A stretch of DNA of 64,000 bases from Bradyrhizobium sp. 186 (GTDB lineage Bacteria > Pseudomonadota > Alphaproteobacteria > Rhizobiales > Xanthobacteraceae). The stretch is from NCBI RefSeq assembly GCF_023101685.1, contig NZ_CP082164.1, positions 5,518,001 to 5,582,000 on the forward strand, given 5' to 3'. The notes under the pieces were generated by a model. The model did not search any database and was not told the origin of the DNA. It saw only the letters and a list, made by a program, of their open reading frames with translations. Of the stretch, positions 34,532 through 43,182 are shown piece by piece. How positions within the stretch are numbered: position 1 is the first letter of the stretch; every line of letters begins with the position of its first letter. Position numbers and translations under genes: made by a program.

Positions 34532-34740
34532 CCGACACACAGACATGCCCGCTGACCGCACGGGAACTTGAGATCGCGCGCCACCTCTCGAACGGCGAAA
34601 CCGCCGCGTCGATCGCCGGCAAGATCGGCGCGACCGAGTTTTCCGTTGCGATGCAGATCAAGATCGCGCGCCGCGTCGCGGGAGCCAGGAACACCCCGCA
34701 CCTCGCCGCAATCGCCTTGCGCAAGGGATGGATCGAATGA
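34528..34740 (+). CDS. Stand-alone LuxR-type (GerE) HTH protein
   Basis: 70 residues that consist almost only of a LuxR/GerE-type HTH: LTARELEIARHLSNGET, then ASIAGKIGATEFSV as recognition part, then NTPHLAAIALRKGWI. There is no sensor domain. It may regulate late or lysogeny genes. It is followed immediately by the PrtN-like gene (ATGA). Confidence 0.78.
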   Translation: MTDTQTCPLTARELEIARHLSNGETAASIAGKIGATEFSVAMQIKIARRVAGARNTPHLAAIALRKGWIE

Positions 34741-35003
34741 ACACCGCTTTCCTGCTCATGGCCCAATACAACGGCGCGGCAATCGTCCCCCTGGAGGCGG
34801 TTTGCCGCGACTATTTCAGCCACTTGACGCCCGTGGAGTTCGCGCGGAAAGCTACGAACGGCAGCATCGACCTCCCGGTTGTCCGGATCGAGACGAGCGC
34901 GAAGGCGGCGAAGGGCATCCACATCGCCGACCTCGCCAACTGGATCGACGCCCGGCGCGAGGCGGCCCGGAAGGAATGCGACCAGCTACAGGGGCGACGG
35001 TGA
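34737..35003 (+). CDS. PrtN-family transcription activator-like protein
   Basis: 88 residues that match the PrtN (pyocin activator) family: NTAFLLMAQYNG at the start, VCRDYFSHLTP, IDLPVVRIE and HIADLANWIDARREAARKEC at the end. In Pseudomonas PrtN activates pyocin genes. In prophages of alphaproteobacteria it may switch on the late genes. Its place at the end of the early operon supports an early-to-late switch. The ATG at 34737 overlaps the previous stop. Confidence 0.85.
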   Translation: MNTAFLLMAQYNGAAIVPLEAVCRDYFSHLTPVEFARKATNGSIDLPVVRIETSAKAAKGIHIADLANWIDARREAARKECDQLQGRR

Positions 35004-35191
35004 TGAGCGAGAAACTTCAACAGGTGCCGGCCCTACGCGCCGGTACAAAGCTGATCTATGCGGGCCAGCCGGGCGAGGTTATTGGCCTAATGAACGACGG
35101 CCGGGCCATCGTTGCGCACCCCGAGCGAGCGCCCAAGATAATCAACCTTGACGGGACCGAGGAACCGTTCGTTTGGAACGTCGTCGAATAG
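35003..35191 (+). CDS. Last early gene, unknown small protein
   Basis: 62 residues, a small beta-rich domain (GTKLIYAGQPGEVIGLMNDGRAIV) of SH3-like look. The ATG shares one base with the previous stop. It ends 32 bases before the terminator. Its function is unknown. Confidence 0.6.
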   Translation: MSEKLQQVPALRAGTKLIYAGQPGEVIGLMNDGRAIVAHPERAPKIINLDGTEEPFVWNVVE

Positions 35192-35223
35192 CCAAGATCA
35201 CAAAAGGATCACACCGCAAAGCG

Positions 35224-35258
35224 AAGCCCGGCCAACCGTCTAGCCGGGCTTATGTTTT
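35224..35258 (+). terminator. Rho-independent terminator of the early operon
   Basis: A perfect 9-base stem, AAGCCCGGC (35224-35232) with GCCGGGCTT (35243-35251), a 10-base loop, then ATGTTTTT. It is 32 bases after the last early gene and keeps early transcription from running into scpB, which is on the other strand. Confidence 0.9.
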
Positions 35259-35321
35259 TCGGGCGCTAGGTAATCTTGCTAGTGTTAACTGGTCGCAGGG
35301 GGCCCGCAAAACGACGGCACG

Positions 35322-36062
35322 TCAGCCCTCGTCACCACCCTCATTGCCGCCTTCCGGCGTCTCCGGCTCGACTGCCGGAGCCAGCGCGAGATCGAGGTCC
35401 TCACCCGGTTCCAGCGGATCCTCGTCCTCGCGCAGCGTCGGGTCATCGGACGGGTTTGGAACGCTGAATCCGGTCGGCAGACGCGAATCCAGCAGGCCCG
35501 TGCCCTTCAGCTCCTCGAGACCCGGCAGATCGCCGAGCTGTTCCAGGGTGAACTGCGACAGGAAGTCCTCGGTGGTTCCGAAGGTCAAGGGACGGCCGGG
35601 AGTCTTGCGACGGCCGCGCGGCTTGATCCAGCCGGTTTCCAGCAGCACGTCGAGCGTGCCCTTGGAGGTGATGACGCCGCGGATCTCCTCGATCTCGGCC
35701 CGCGTCACCGGCTGGTGATAGGCGATGATCGCCAGCACCTCGATCGCCGCGCGCGACAGGCGGCGGGTCTCGGTGCTCTCCCGCGTCATCAGCCAGGCGA
35801 GATCGCCGGCGGTGCGGAACGTCCATTTGTTGGCGATACGCACGAGGTTCACCCCGCGCGTGGCATATTCGGCCTGCAACTGCGCGAGCGCAGCCTTGAC
35901 GTCGACGCCTTCCGGCATGCGCTTGGCCAGCGTCGCGGTATCCAGCGGCTCGTTCGAGGCGAACAGGAGAGCTTCGAGGAGACGCAACTCCTCGGGACGC
36001 GCCTGGGATTCATTCTCCATCGGCTCGGCCTCGTCTACCCGCACTTCAGCCAGGCTTGCCAT
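35322..36062 (-). CDS. scpB: ScpB, chromosome segregation and condensation protein
   Basis: 246 residues. Tandem winged helices are seen (LRLLEALLFASNEPLD, then EVLAIIAYHQPVTRAEIE and GVITSKGTLDVLLE). It binds ScpA and SMC in the condensin complex. The ATG at 36062 has AAGGAG 9 bases ahead, so the GTG at 36083 is less likely. The C-terminal 45 residues are acidic and disordered. It is the last chromosomal gene before the prophage. Confidence 0.93.
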   Translation of the reverse strand: MASLAEVRVDEAEPMENESQARPEELRLLEALLFASNEPLDTATLAKRMPEGVDVKAALAQLQAEYATRGVNLVRIANKWTFRTAGDLAWLMTRESTETRRLSRAAIEVLAIIAYHQPVTRAEIEEIRGVITSKGTLDVLLETGWIKPRGRRKTPGRPLTFGTTEDFLSQFTLEQLGDLPGLEELKGTGLLDSRLPTGFSVPNPSDDPTLREDEDPLEPGEDLDLALAPAVEPETPEGGNEGGDEG

Positions 36063-36083
36063 GGCAGATTCTCCTTCTTGCAC

Positions 36084-36923
36084 TTAACCGACCGGCGCAT
36101 CAGGCGCAGGAGTTGCGTCTGGCACCGGTTGATGACGCCCTTTTCGGAAATAGATGGGCGCAAACGCCTCTTTCTGGTTCAGCTCCAGCTGGCCTTCCCG
36201 CACCAGTTCGAGCGCCGCGGCAAAGCTCGAGGCGAACACCGTCGCGCGCTGCGTCGGATCGGCGACGTGCCGGATCAGGTAGTCGTCGAGAACACCCCAG
36301 TCATCCTGTTCGGTGATGCTGCCGACCAACCGCTCCAGCGTGGCGCGCGCCTCAGCGAGCGACCACACCGTGCGCCTGGCAAGATGCACGCTCGCCAGCA
36401 CGCGCGACTGGCGCTGCGTGGCATAGGCGGTGAGCAGGTCGTACAGCGTCGCTGTGTATTTCGGATGCTTGATCTCCGCGATCTGCTCCGGCTCGCCGCG
36501 CGGAAAGATGTCGCGCAGCAATTGCTGCCTGTTCATCAGCCGGTTGGCGGCTTCGCGAATGGCCTCCAGCCGGCGCAGACGGTTGGCGAGCGCCGTCGCC
36601 ATTTCCTCGGCGCTCGGGCCCTCCGCTGTCGGCGGTTCAGGCAGAAGCAGGCGGGACTTCAGGAAGGCGAGCCAGGCCGCCATCACCAGATAGTCGGCGG
36701 CAAGCTCCAGACGGATTTTTCGCGCGGCTTCGATGAAGTGGAGGTACTGGTCGGCCAGCGCCAGGATCGAGATCTTGGAAAGGTCGACCTTCTGCTGCCG
36801 CGCCAGCGCGAGCAGCAGATCGAGCGGACCTTCATAGCCCTCGACGTCGACAACCAACGCCGGCTCACCCTCGGCGAGCTCTGCGGGCCGCCCGGTTTCG
36901 AACGATAGAATTTCTGCGCTCAT
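36084..36923 (-). CDS. scpA: ScpA, condensin kleisin subunit
   Basis: 279 residues. The kleisin N-terminus is clear (YEGPLDLLLALARQQKVDL, then DYLVMAAWLAFLKSRLLLP), and the C-terminal winged helix starts near ASSFAAALELVREG. It bridges the SMC heads and binds ScpB. Its start overlaps the nagZ stop (ATGA) and its stop lies about 20 bases before the scpB ATG, so the three genes form one operon. Confidence 0.94.
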   Translation of the reverse strand: MSAEILSFETGRPAELAEGEPALVVDVEGYEGPLDLLLALARQQKVDLSKISILALADQYLHFIEAARKIRLELAADYLVMAAWLAFLKSRLLLPEPPTAEGPSAEEMATALANRLRRLEAIREAANRLMNRQQLLRDIFPRGEPEQIAEIKHPKYTATLYDLLTAYATQRQSRVLASVHLARRTVWSLAEARATLERLVGSITEQDDWGVLDDYLIRHVADPTQRATVFASSFAAALELVREGQLELNQKEAFAPIYFRKGRHQPVPDATPAPDAPVG

Positions 36924-37948
36924 GCGGATGCCGTGTTTGCCCGTGCGATCAATGTGTCCAGTTCGGCGCGTGCGGCCGCGCGGTCGAACGGTTGTGGTGC
37001 CTTGCGCGCTGCGAGAGCGGCCTTCGCCCGCTCCAGCGCCCTGCCCGACAATTCAGGCGTCTGGGCGGCGACGTCACGCATTTCCTCGATGTTACCGTTG
37101 CAATGCAGAGCCATGTCGCAGCCGGCAGCGAAGATCGCCTGGGTCCGCTCGGCAAGGCTACCTGCCAGCGCGTTCATCGACACGTCATCACTCATTAACA
37201 AACCTTGGAACCCGATCACGCCGCGAATCACCTGAGCAATCATTGTCGCAGAAGTCGTCGCCGGATGGACGGGGTCGACGGCGCTAAACACAACATGTGC
37301 AGTCATGGCCATGGGCAGGTCCGCCAATGGCTTGAACGCGGCAAAGTCGGTCCGTTCCAGCTCGTCCCCTAGCGTATTGACCGTCGGCAGCTTGAAATGG
37401 GTATCGGCGGTCGCCCGTCCGTGGCCGGGAATGTGCTTCAAAACCGGCAGCACGCCGCCCTGCTCCAGGCCGTCAGTAACCGCGCGGGCGATTGCCGCAA
37501 CCTTGCCCGGCTCGGTGCCATAGGCACGATTGCCGATCACGGCGTCGGCGCCCGCGACCGGCACATCCGCCAGCGGCAGGCAGTCCACGGTGATGCCGAG
37601 ATCGGCGAGATCGGCCGCGATCAGCCGGGCGCTGAGGCGCGCCGCCGTCAGCCCGAGAGCCGAATCAATGTCGTACAAGGTCGAGAAAACGGCCCCCGGC
37701 GGATAGGCCGGCCAGTGCGGCGGCCCCAGCCGCTGCACCCGTCCGCCCTCCTGGTCGATCAGGACCGGTGCGTCGGAGGCACCCGCAATGTTTCGCAATT
37801 CCGCAACCAGCGCTGTGACTTGAGCCGGAGTCTCGATATTGCGCTTGAAGAGAATGAAGCCCCATGGGCGCTCGGTACGGATAAACTCCCGCTCGGCGGC
37901 GGTCAGTTCCGTTCCGGATACGCCGGTAATGAAGGCCCGCGTGCTCAT
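36920..37948 (-). CDS. nagZ: Beta-N-acetylglucosaminidase NagZ
   Basis: 342 residues, the normal length of cytosolic GH3 NagZ. It carries the hallmark KHIPGHGRA...DTH loop with the catalytic His, and the nucleophile Asp in LLMSDDVSM. It removes GlcNAc from anhydro-muropeptides in peptidoglycan recycling, which also affects ampC control in many bacteria. There is no signal peptide. It is co-transcribed with scpA. Confidence 0.94.
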   Translation of the reverse strand: MSTRAFITGVSGTELTAAEREFIRTERPWGFILFKRNIETPAQVTALVAELRNIAGASDAPVLIDQEGGRVQRLGPPHWPAYPPGAVFSTLYDIDSALGLTAARLSARLIAADLADLGITVDCLPLADVPVAGADAVIGNRAYGTEPGKVAAIARAVTDGLEQGGVLPVLKHIPGHGRATADTHFKLPTVNTLGDELERTDFAAFKPLADLPMAMTAHVVFSAVDPVHPATTSATMIAQVIRGVIGFQGLLMSDDVSMNALAGSLAERTQAIFAAGCDMALHCNGNIEEMRDVAAQTPELSGRALERAKAALAARKAPQPFDRAAARAELDTLIARANTASA

Positions 37949-37994
37949 AAAGGCCGATTAACCCTGCCCCGTGAGGGGGTCAAGGAAACCGCCG

Positions 37995-39563
37995 TTAATT
38001 CCTCTGGACGAAGCAGGACGGCAGGCCGGCGGACTTCAAATTGTTGCAAGCCTGCATCGCCTCGTCGGCTGAACTGTAGGGTCCTGCGAAGGCGCGATAG
38101 ACGATTCCCTTGCCCTTGTCGGTGAGATCAACCCGCTTGACCACCGGTGAACGCGACCCAAGCACGCTGCCATACTTGCTCTGAAGCACGCGATAGGACG
38201 CGGCGGCGCTTTCCTCGCTCTGCTGTGATGAGACCTGCACAACATAGCCACCACCGCCACTGCTGGCCGGTGCGATCTGGGTCGGACTGGTCGCAGCCAT
38301 CCGCTGCGGCGGCTCTGATGCCGCCGGCTGCGGCGCGAGCGAGAGCGGCTGATTGGCACTGGCATTGGCCGATGTCGGCGGACTGCGAGGCGCGGTCGGT
38401 GCAGCGGGTGCCGCAATGGGCTTCGGTGGAGCTGCCGACTTGGCGCCGGCCGCAGCCGCGGCAGATTGCGGCGCGGTGCTGTCGGTCTGATCGCCCTTCA
38501 CGGCGACAGTCCTGATCGGACGCGGCGCGTTGTTCGGTAGCGTACCGTTGCTCGGGATCGGACCAGCACTCGGCAGGATCGTGGACGGCGAAACACTCGC
38601 CACCGGCGGCGGGTTCGCGTTCTGGTTCAGCGGCGGAAACACCACGCGCGGACCGCCCGCCTTGGCGTTGACGTCGACAGGCGCCTCCTCGCGCGGCACG
38701 ATCTTCTCGGAGCCATCGCCGCTGACCATGCGGTCCGGCACCTTGGCCGAGGAGTCCGTCGGCGCCGGCACCACCTTGGTCGGGGTGTTGTCGGCCTTGA
38801 TGATCGGCGGTTCGCCGCTGCGCGGTGAGCCCATATAGGTCTTGTAGGCGAAAGCGGCTCCGGTGCCGACAACGGCGAGCGCCAGGATCGCCGCGACCGT
38901 CATCATGCCGCCGCGCGATTTCCTGGGCTCGTCGAGATCCGCCTCGGGATAATCGCTCTGGAAGGCGTAGGGATCGTCCGGATAGGCCGGATCGCGCCGA
39001 TAATCCTGCTCGCCTGCCTCGAGCCGCCCGTAGAGCGCATCATCGTAGCGCGCCGGATCGGGCTGCTGGTGCGGCTCCTGATAGGCCGGGTCCTGGTAGG
39101 CTTGATCCTGATGAGCTTGATCTTGATAGGCCTGACCTTGATAAGCGTGATCCTGATAGGCCTGCGGCTGATGAAAATCAGGCTCGGGCGCGGCTGGCTG
39201 GGCTGAATAGCGATGCAACGGATGAACCGGATTCACGGAGACGGGATAGTCAGGTTCGGGTGGCGCCGGTTGCACGTTGGCGCGCCGCATCCATGAGGGC
39301 GGACCGGCCGGAGGCGGCGCCGCCGGCTCGGCATAGTCCTGCTGATAATCGTCCTGCGGATAGTCGTCTTCCTGATAGCTCTGGGCCGGCGCAGGCGCTG
39401 CCGGCGGCTTTGCGCTCGGACGCCCCTGTGCCGCGAACGGATCGGTCTGCCCGATCAGGCGGGCGAGTTCGGCCAAGGGATCGCTCTCCACCTTCCCATG
39501 CTGATCGCCGCCGCGACCGTAGTCGTCGGAAGGAAACGGTCTGTCCTGATATCGTTCGGCCAT
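37995..39563 (-). CDS. SPOR-domain cell-envelope protein
   Basis: 522 residues. The N-terminal 220 residues are a cytoplasmic Asp/Tyr/Gln-rich region, with a short repeat YQDQAHQDQAYQD-like between about 135 and 165. One membrane segment follows (VAAILALAVVGTGAAFAYKT, near 225-250), then a Pro/Ala/Ser-rich periplasmic linker and a C-terminal SPOR domain (YVVQVSSQQS to the end) that binds denuded glycan at division sites. The ATG at 39563 starts a charged N-terminus; the longer upstream frame is not typical. It lies between argS and nagZ as in other Rhizobiales. Confidence 0.85.
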   Translation of the reverse strand: MAERYQDRPFPSDDYGRGGDQHGKVESDPLAELARLIGQTDPFAAQGRPSAKPPAAPAPAQSYQEDDYPQDDYQQDYAEPAAPPPAGPPSWMRRANVQPAPPEPDYPVSVNPVHPLHRYSAQPAAPEPDFHQPQAYQDHAYQGQAYQDQAHQDQAYQDPAYQEPHQQPDPARYDDALYGRLEAGEQDYRRDPAYPDDPYAFQSDYPEADLDEPRKSRGGMMTVAAILALAVVGTGAAFAYKTYMGSPRSGEPPIIKADNTPTKVVPAPTDSSAKVPDRMVSGDGSEKIVPREEAPVDVNAKAGGPRVVFPPLNQNANPPPVASVSPSTILPSAGPIPSNGTLPNNAPRPIRTVAVKGDQTDSTAPQSAAAAAGAKSAAPPKPIAAPAAPTAPRSPPTSANASANQPLSLAPQPAASEPPQRMAATSPTQIAPASSGGGGYVVQVSSQQSEESAAASYRVLQSKYGSVLGSRSPVVKRVDLTDKGKGIVYRAFAGPYSSADEAMQACNNLKSAGLPSCFVQRN

Positions 39564-39703
39564 CGTGATGATGCGTCCCTTCGGGAAAGCCGCGCGCCCC
39601 TCGACCAAGGCGCGGCCTTCGACCCACAAGGCTTTCAACCAAGTCCAAGCGGTCCGGCTTCTGCCGGTTACCCCCAAAATCCCCTTAGGTAGCTCGCCCC
39701 AAA

Positions 39704-41494
39704 CTACCGCATCTCGTCCGGGGCATGGACGCCGAGGATGGCGAGGCCCGATGCCAGGACGGAGACGACGCCCTGGACCATGGCCAGTCGCGCCTTTGTA
39801 AGCTCTGCATCATTATTGATAATGAAGCGTAAATAGGGCAAATCGCGCCCCTTCGTCCAAAGCGCGTGAAATTCGCTGGCTAAATCATAGAGATAAAAGG
39901 CAATTCGGTGCGGTTCGTGGGCCACTGCGGCGGCTTCCAGCATCCGCGGAAAAATTGCGAGCCGCTTCAGAAGATCGAGTTCCGCCGGGTCCGATAGCCG
40001 CTCAACCGCAGACTCACTGAGCCATGCGACGCGCTTGCTCGTATCCTCGGGGAGTTCCGGAAACACTTCAGCGCGCGTGTTGCGGAAGATTGAGTGACCG
40101 CGGGCGTGGCCGTACTGCACGTAGAATACGGGATTGTCACGCGACTGTTCCATGACCTTGGCGAGGTCGAAATCCAGCACCGCATCGTTCTTGCGGTAGA
40201 GCATCATGAAGCGGACGGCGTCCTGGCCGACTTCATCTACCACCTCGCGCAAGGTGACGAAATCCCCGCTCCGCTTGGACATTTTGACCGGCTCGCCATT
40301 GCGCAGGAGCTTGACGAGCTGGACGATCTTGACGTCGAGTGCGCCCTTGCCGGAGGTCGTCGCCTTCACCGCCGCCTGCATGCGCTTGATGTAGCCGCCA
40401 TGGTCGGCGCCCCAGACATCGATCATCTCGGCGAAGCCGCGATCGAACTTGTTCTTGTGGTAGGCGATGTCGGAGGCGAAGTAGGTGTAGGAATTGTCCG
40501 ACTTGATCAGCGGACGATCGACGTCGTCGCCGTAGGCGGTCGCCTTGAACAGCAGCTGCTCGCGGTCTTCCCAGTCCTCGACCGGCGCGCCCTTCGGCGG
40601 CGGCAGCCGGCCTTCGTAGATGTCGCCCTTGGCGCGCAGGAAGTCGATGGTCTCGGCAACCTTGTTGTTGCCGCTCTCGATCAGCGAGCGCTCGGAGAAG
40701 AACACGTCGTGGCGGATATTGAGGGCGGCGAGATCGTCCTTGATCTCGTCCATCATCATTGCAATCGCCCTGGTGCGAACCGTCGGCAGCCACTCGGCCT
40801 CGCTCTTCGCGAGGAGCTTGTCGCCGTGTTCCTTCGCCAGCGCCACGCCGACAGGCTTGAGATAGTCGCCCGGATAAAGTCCGTCCGGGATCGCGCCGAT
40901 GTCCTCGCCGAGCGCCTCGCGATACCTCAGGAAGGCGGAGCGCGCGAGCACGTCGACCTGGGCACCGGCGTCGTTGATGTAGTACTCGCGCGCAACGTCA
41001 TGGCCGGCGAAGTGAAGCAGGCTGGCCAGCGCGTCGCCGAACACGGCGCCGCGGCAATGGCCGACATGCATCGGCCCGGTCGGATTGGCCGAGACGTATT
41101 CGACATTGACCTTCGAGCCGCCGCGGAGGCGGCCATAATCGGCACCCTCGCGCAGTACCGTCCGCAGCGCCTCCGCCCAGGCGGCGGACTGCAGCGTTAG
41201 ATTAATGAAGCCGGGACCGGCAACATCGACCTTGGCGATCAGCGCGTCGGCGCGGAGCCGCTCGGCGATCCGCTCGGCGAGGTCGCGCGGCTTCGCCTTT
41301 GCCTCTTTCGCAAGTACCATGGCGGCGTTGGTCGCCATGTCGCCATGGGAGGGATCGCGCGGCGGCTCGACCACCACGCGCGAGAAATCGATGCCCTCGG
41401 GCCAGCGGGCTTCTGCCGCGAGCGCGCGGCAGGCAGCGTGCACGCGCGCGAGCACGTCGGCGAACAGATGCAGCGATGAGGATGTGTCGGGCAT
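39704..41494 (-). CDS. argS: Arginyl-tRNA synthetase
   Basis: 596 residues of a class I synthetase. HIGH is present as HVGH in [20 protein letters not shown] as KMSKRSGDF, with an N-terminal additional domain and a C-terminal DALR-type anticodon-binding helical end. It charges tRNA-Arg. The gene is followed by the SPOR gene on the same strand. Confidence 0.96.
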   Translation of the reverse strand: MPDTSSSLHLFADVLARVHAACRALAAEARWPEGIDFSRVVVEPPRDPSHGDMATNAAMVLAKEAKAKPRDLAERIAERLRADALIAKVDVAGPGFINLTLQSAAWAEALRTVLREGADYGRLRGGSKVNVEYVSANPTGPMHVGHCRGAVFGDALASLLHFAGHDVAREYYINDAGAQVDVLARSAFLRYREALGEDIGAIPDGLYPGDYLKPVGVALAKEHGDKLLAKSEAEWLPTVRTRAIAMMMDEIKDDLAALNIRHDVFFSERSLIESGNNKVAETIDFLRAKGDIYEGRLPPPKGAPVEDWEDREQLLFKATAYGDDVDRPLIKSDNSYTYFASDIAYHKNKFDRGFAEMIDVWGADHGGYIKRMQAAVKATTSGKGALDVKIVQLVKLLRNGEPVKMSKRSGDFVTLREVVDEVGQDAVRFMMLYRKNDAVLDFDLAKVMEQSRDNPVFYVQYGHARGHSIFRNTRAEVFPELPEDTSKRVAWLSESAVERLSDPAELDLLKRLAIFPRMLEAAAVAHEPHRIAFYLYDLASEFHALWTKGRDLPYLRFIINNDAELTKARLAMVQGVVSVLASGLAILGVHAPDEMR

Positions 41495-41503
41495 GGCCGC
41501 CGC

Positions 41504-42712
41504 CTAACGCAAATCCGGGGTCGAGTCAAAGAGCCGCTGGTGCTCGGTCAGGGCGAAACGGTCGGTCATTCCGGCAATGAAATTGCCGATCCGGCGGGCC
41601 CGGTCCCCCTCGTTATCACTCTCCGCCCCCACCAGCCATTCCGGCGGCAACTCGCCCGGTGATGTCAGGTATTTGGCGAACAGGTCGAACAGGATCTGTT
41701 CCGCCTCGTCCATCACCCGCATCACCCGCTTGTGGCGGTACATGTGCTGGTAGAGGAAGCGCTTGATGGCGGCCTCCTCCTCAGCGACTTCAGCGGGGAA
41801 CGAGACCAGCGCCCGGCTCTGCTGGCGCACGTCCCGGGCCGATTGCGGTTTGGCGGCGGCGAGGTTCTTCTGCGCCTCCGCAAACACCGCGCCGATCAGG
41901 TGCGAGATCAGCTCGCGCACCAGCTCGGCGCCGCGCCTGACGTCGTCGAGATCGGGATACTGGGCGGCAATCCCGGCGATGATCTCCGCCGTGAGCGGCA
42001 TCACCTTGAGATCATCGAGATCGAACAGGCCGGCGCGCAGGCCATCGTCGATGTCATGGGCGTCATAGGCGATGTCGTCGGCGATCGCGGCGACCTGCGC
42101 CTCCAGCGAGGCGAAGCTCCAGAGCTCGAGGTCGTAGGACTTGATATAGTCGGCGATGCCCACGGGAATGCCGTGCTCGCGATAGCGTCCGATCGGCGCG
42201 CCGCTGCGATCGGTCAGCGGACCGTTGTGCTTGACGATGCCCTCCAGCGCTTCCCAGGTCAGATTGAGCCCATCGAATTCAGGGTAGCGGTGTTCCAGCG
42301 CAGCGACGACGCGAAGGGCCTGGGCATTGTGGTCGAACCCGCCAAAATCCTTCAGGCAGGCATCCAGCGCCCGCTCGCCGGCGTGGCCAAAGGGCGGATG
42401 GCCGAGATCGTGAGCGAGCGCCAACGTTTCCGTGAGATCCTCGTCAAGCCCGAGCTGCCGGGCCAGGGCGCGGGCGATCTGCGCCACCTCCAGCGAATGG
42501 GTCAGCCGGGTGCGGTAATGGTCACCCTCGTGGAACACGAATACCTGGGTCTTGTACTTGAGGCGGCGGAACGCGGTGGAATGGATCACCCGGTCGCAAT
42601 CCCGCCGGAACGGGCTGCGGGTCTGGCTCGGCGGCTCCGCGACCAGCCGGCCGCGGCTGCGGTCGGGATCGCAGGCATAGGGCGCACGAGGGGCAGCCAT
42701 TCCGACGGACAC
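41504..42712 (-). CDS. dgt: Deoxyguanosinetriphosphate triphosphohydrolase-like protein
   Basis: 402 residues. The HD domain is readable: [16 protein letters not shown] and [16 protein letters not shown], then FDHNAQALR. It is of the short type common in alphaproteobacteria and hydrolyses dNTPs to nucleosides and triphosphate. It is adjacent to argS with 9 bases between. A second ATG lies 12 bases downstream of the first. Confidence 0.9.
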   Translation of the reverse strand: MSVGMAAPRAPYACDPDRSRGRLVAEPPSQTRSPFRRDCDRVIHSTAFRRLKYKTQVFVFHEGDHYRTRLTHSLEVAQIARALARQLGLDEDLTETLALAHDLGHPPFGHAGERALDACLKDFGGFDHNAQALRVVAALEHRYPEFDGLNLTWEALEGIVKHNGPLTDRSGAPIGRYREHGIPVGIADYIKSYDLELWSFASLEAQVAAIADDIAYDAHDIDDGLRAGLFDLDDLKVMPLTAEIIAGIAAQYPDLDDVRRGAELVRELISHLIGAVFAEAQKNLAAAKPQSARDVRQQSRALVSFPAEVAEEEAAIKRFLYQHMYRHKRVMRVMDEAEQILFDLFAKYLTSPGELPPEWLVGAESDNEGDRARRIGNFIAGMTDRFALTEHQRLFDSTPDLR

Positions 42713-42835
42713 GGCGAATTTAGTCCCTATCCATTTGATTCTGCGGACCCTTGCACTTAACTATGTCGGGCGCGGGATACCAAATGAATTGGGCAAAAGA
42801 CCTTGGTGTGACCGCACCACGATCGGAGACGAACG

Positions 42836-43165
42836 ATGACGACCCCCGTGACCATCAGCGACCGGGCCGCACGCCGGATTGGGGAGATCCTCAAGGGCGA
42901 AGGTTCCGGCGCAATGCTTCGAATCTCCGTTGAAGGCGGCGGCTGCTCCGGCTTTCAGTACAAGTTCGACATCGACCGCGCGCGGACCGACGACGATCTT
43001 GTGATCGAGCAGAACAACGCGGTGGTGCTGGTCGATTCCGCCTCGCAGCCGTTCCTGGCGGGATCGCAGGTAGATTTCGTCGACGATCTGATCGGCGCCT
43101 CGTTCCGCGTCAACAATCCCAACGCGACGGCGTCCTGCGGCTGCGGGACCAGCTTCTCGATCTGA
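42836..43165 (+). CDS. erpA: Iron-sulfur cluster insertion protein ErpA
   Basis: 109 residues of an A-type carrier. The three conserved Cys are in GGGCSGFQY and SCGCGTSF. It passes Fe-S clusters to apo-proteins. It runs divergently from dgt, so the 123-base gap contains both promoters. Confidence 0.93.
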   Translation: MTTPVTISDRAARRIGEILKGEGSGAMLRISVEGGGCSGFQYKFDIDRARTDDDLVIEQNNAVVLVDSASQPFLAGSQVDFVDDLIGASFRVNNPNATASCGCGTSFSI

Positions 43166-43182
43166 CCGGCTACGCGCCGGTC
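43164..43182. terminator. Hairpin between convergent erpA and kinase genes
   Basis: The inverted repeat GACCGGC / GCCGGTC with a 5-base loop covers the two convergent stop codons. It lacks a T-tract, so termination strength is uncertain. Confidence 0.4.

Larger units (their letters stand above)
1..35300. mobile_element. Podovirus-type prophage, left end outside window
   Basis: The block holds a complete late gene set on the minus strand (terminases, portal, scaffold, capsid, tail tubes, ejection proteins, tail fibre, lysis) and an early operon on the plus strand. Head proteins resemble those of BPP-1-like phages (Bbp16, capsid and Bbp19-type genes); the gp11-gp14, ejection protein and fibre order is T7-like. 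No phage integrase or CI-type repressor is visible, so these are presumably left of the window. The right boundary lies between the last early gene (ends 35191) and the scpB stop (35322). The exact att site cannot be set without the left end. Confidence 0.93.
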
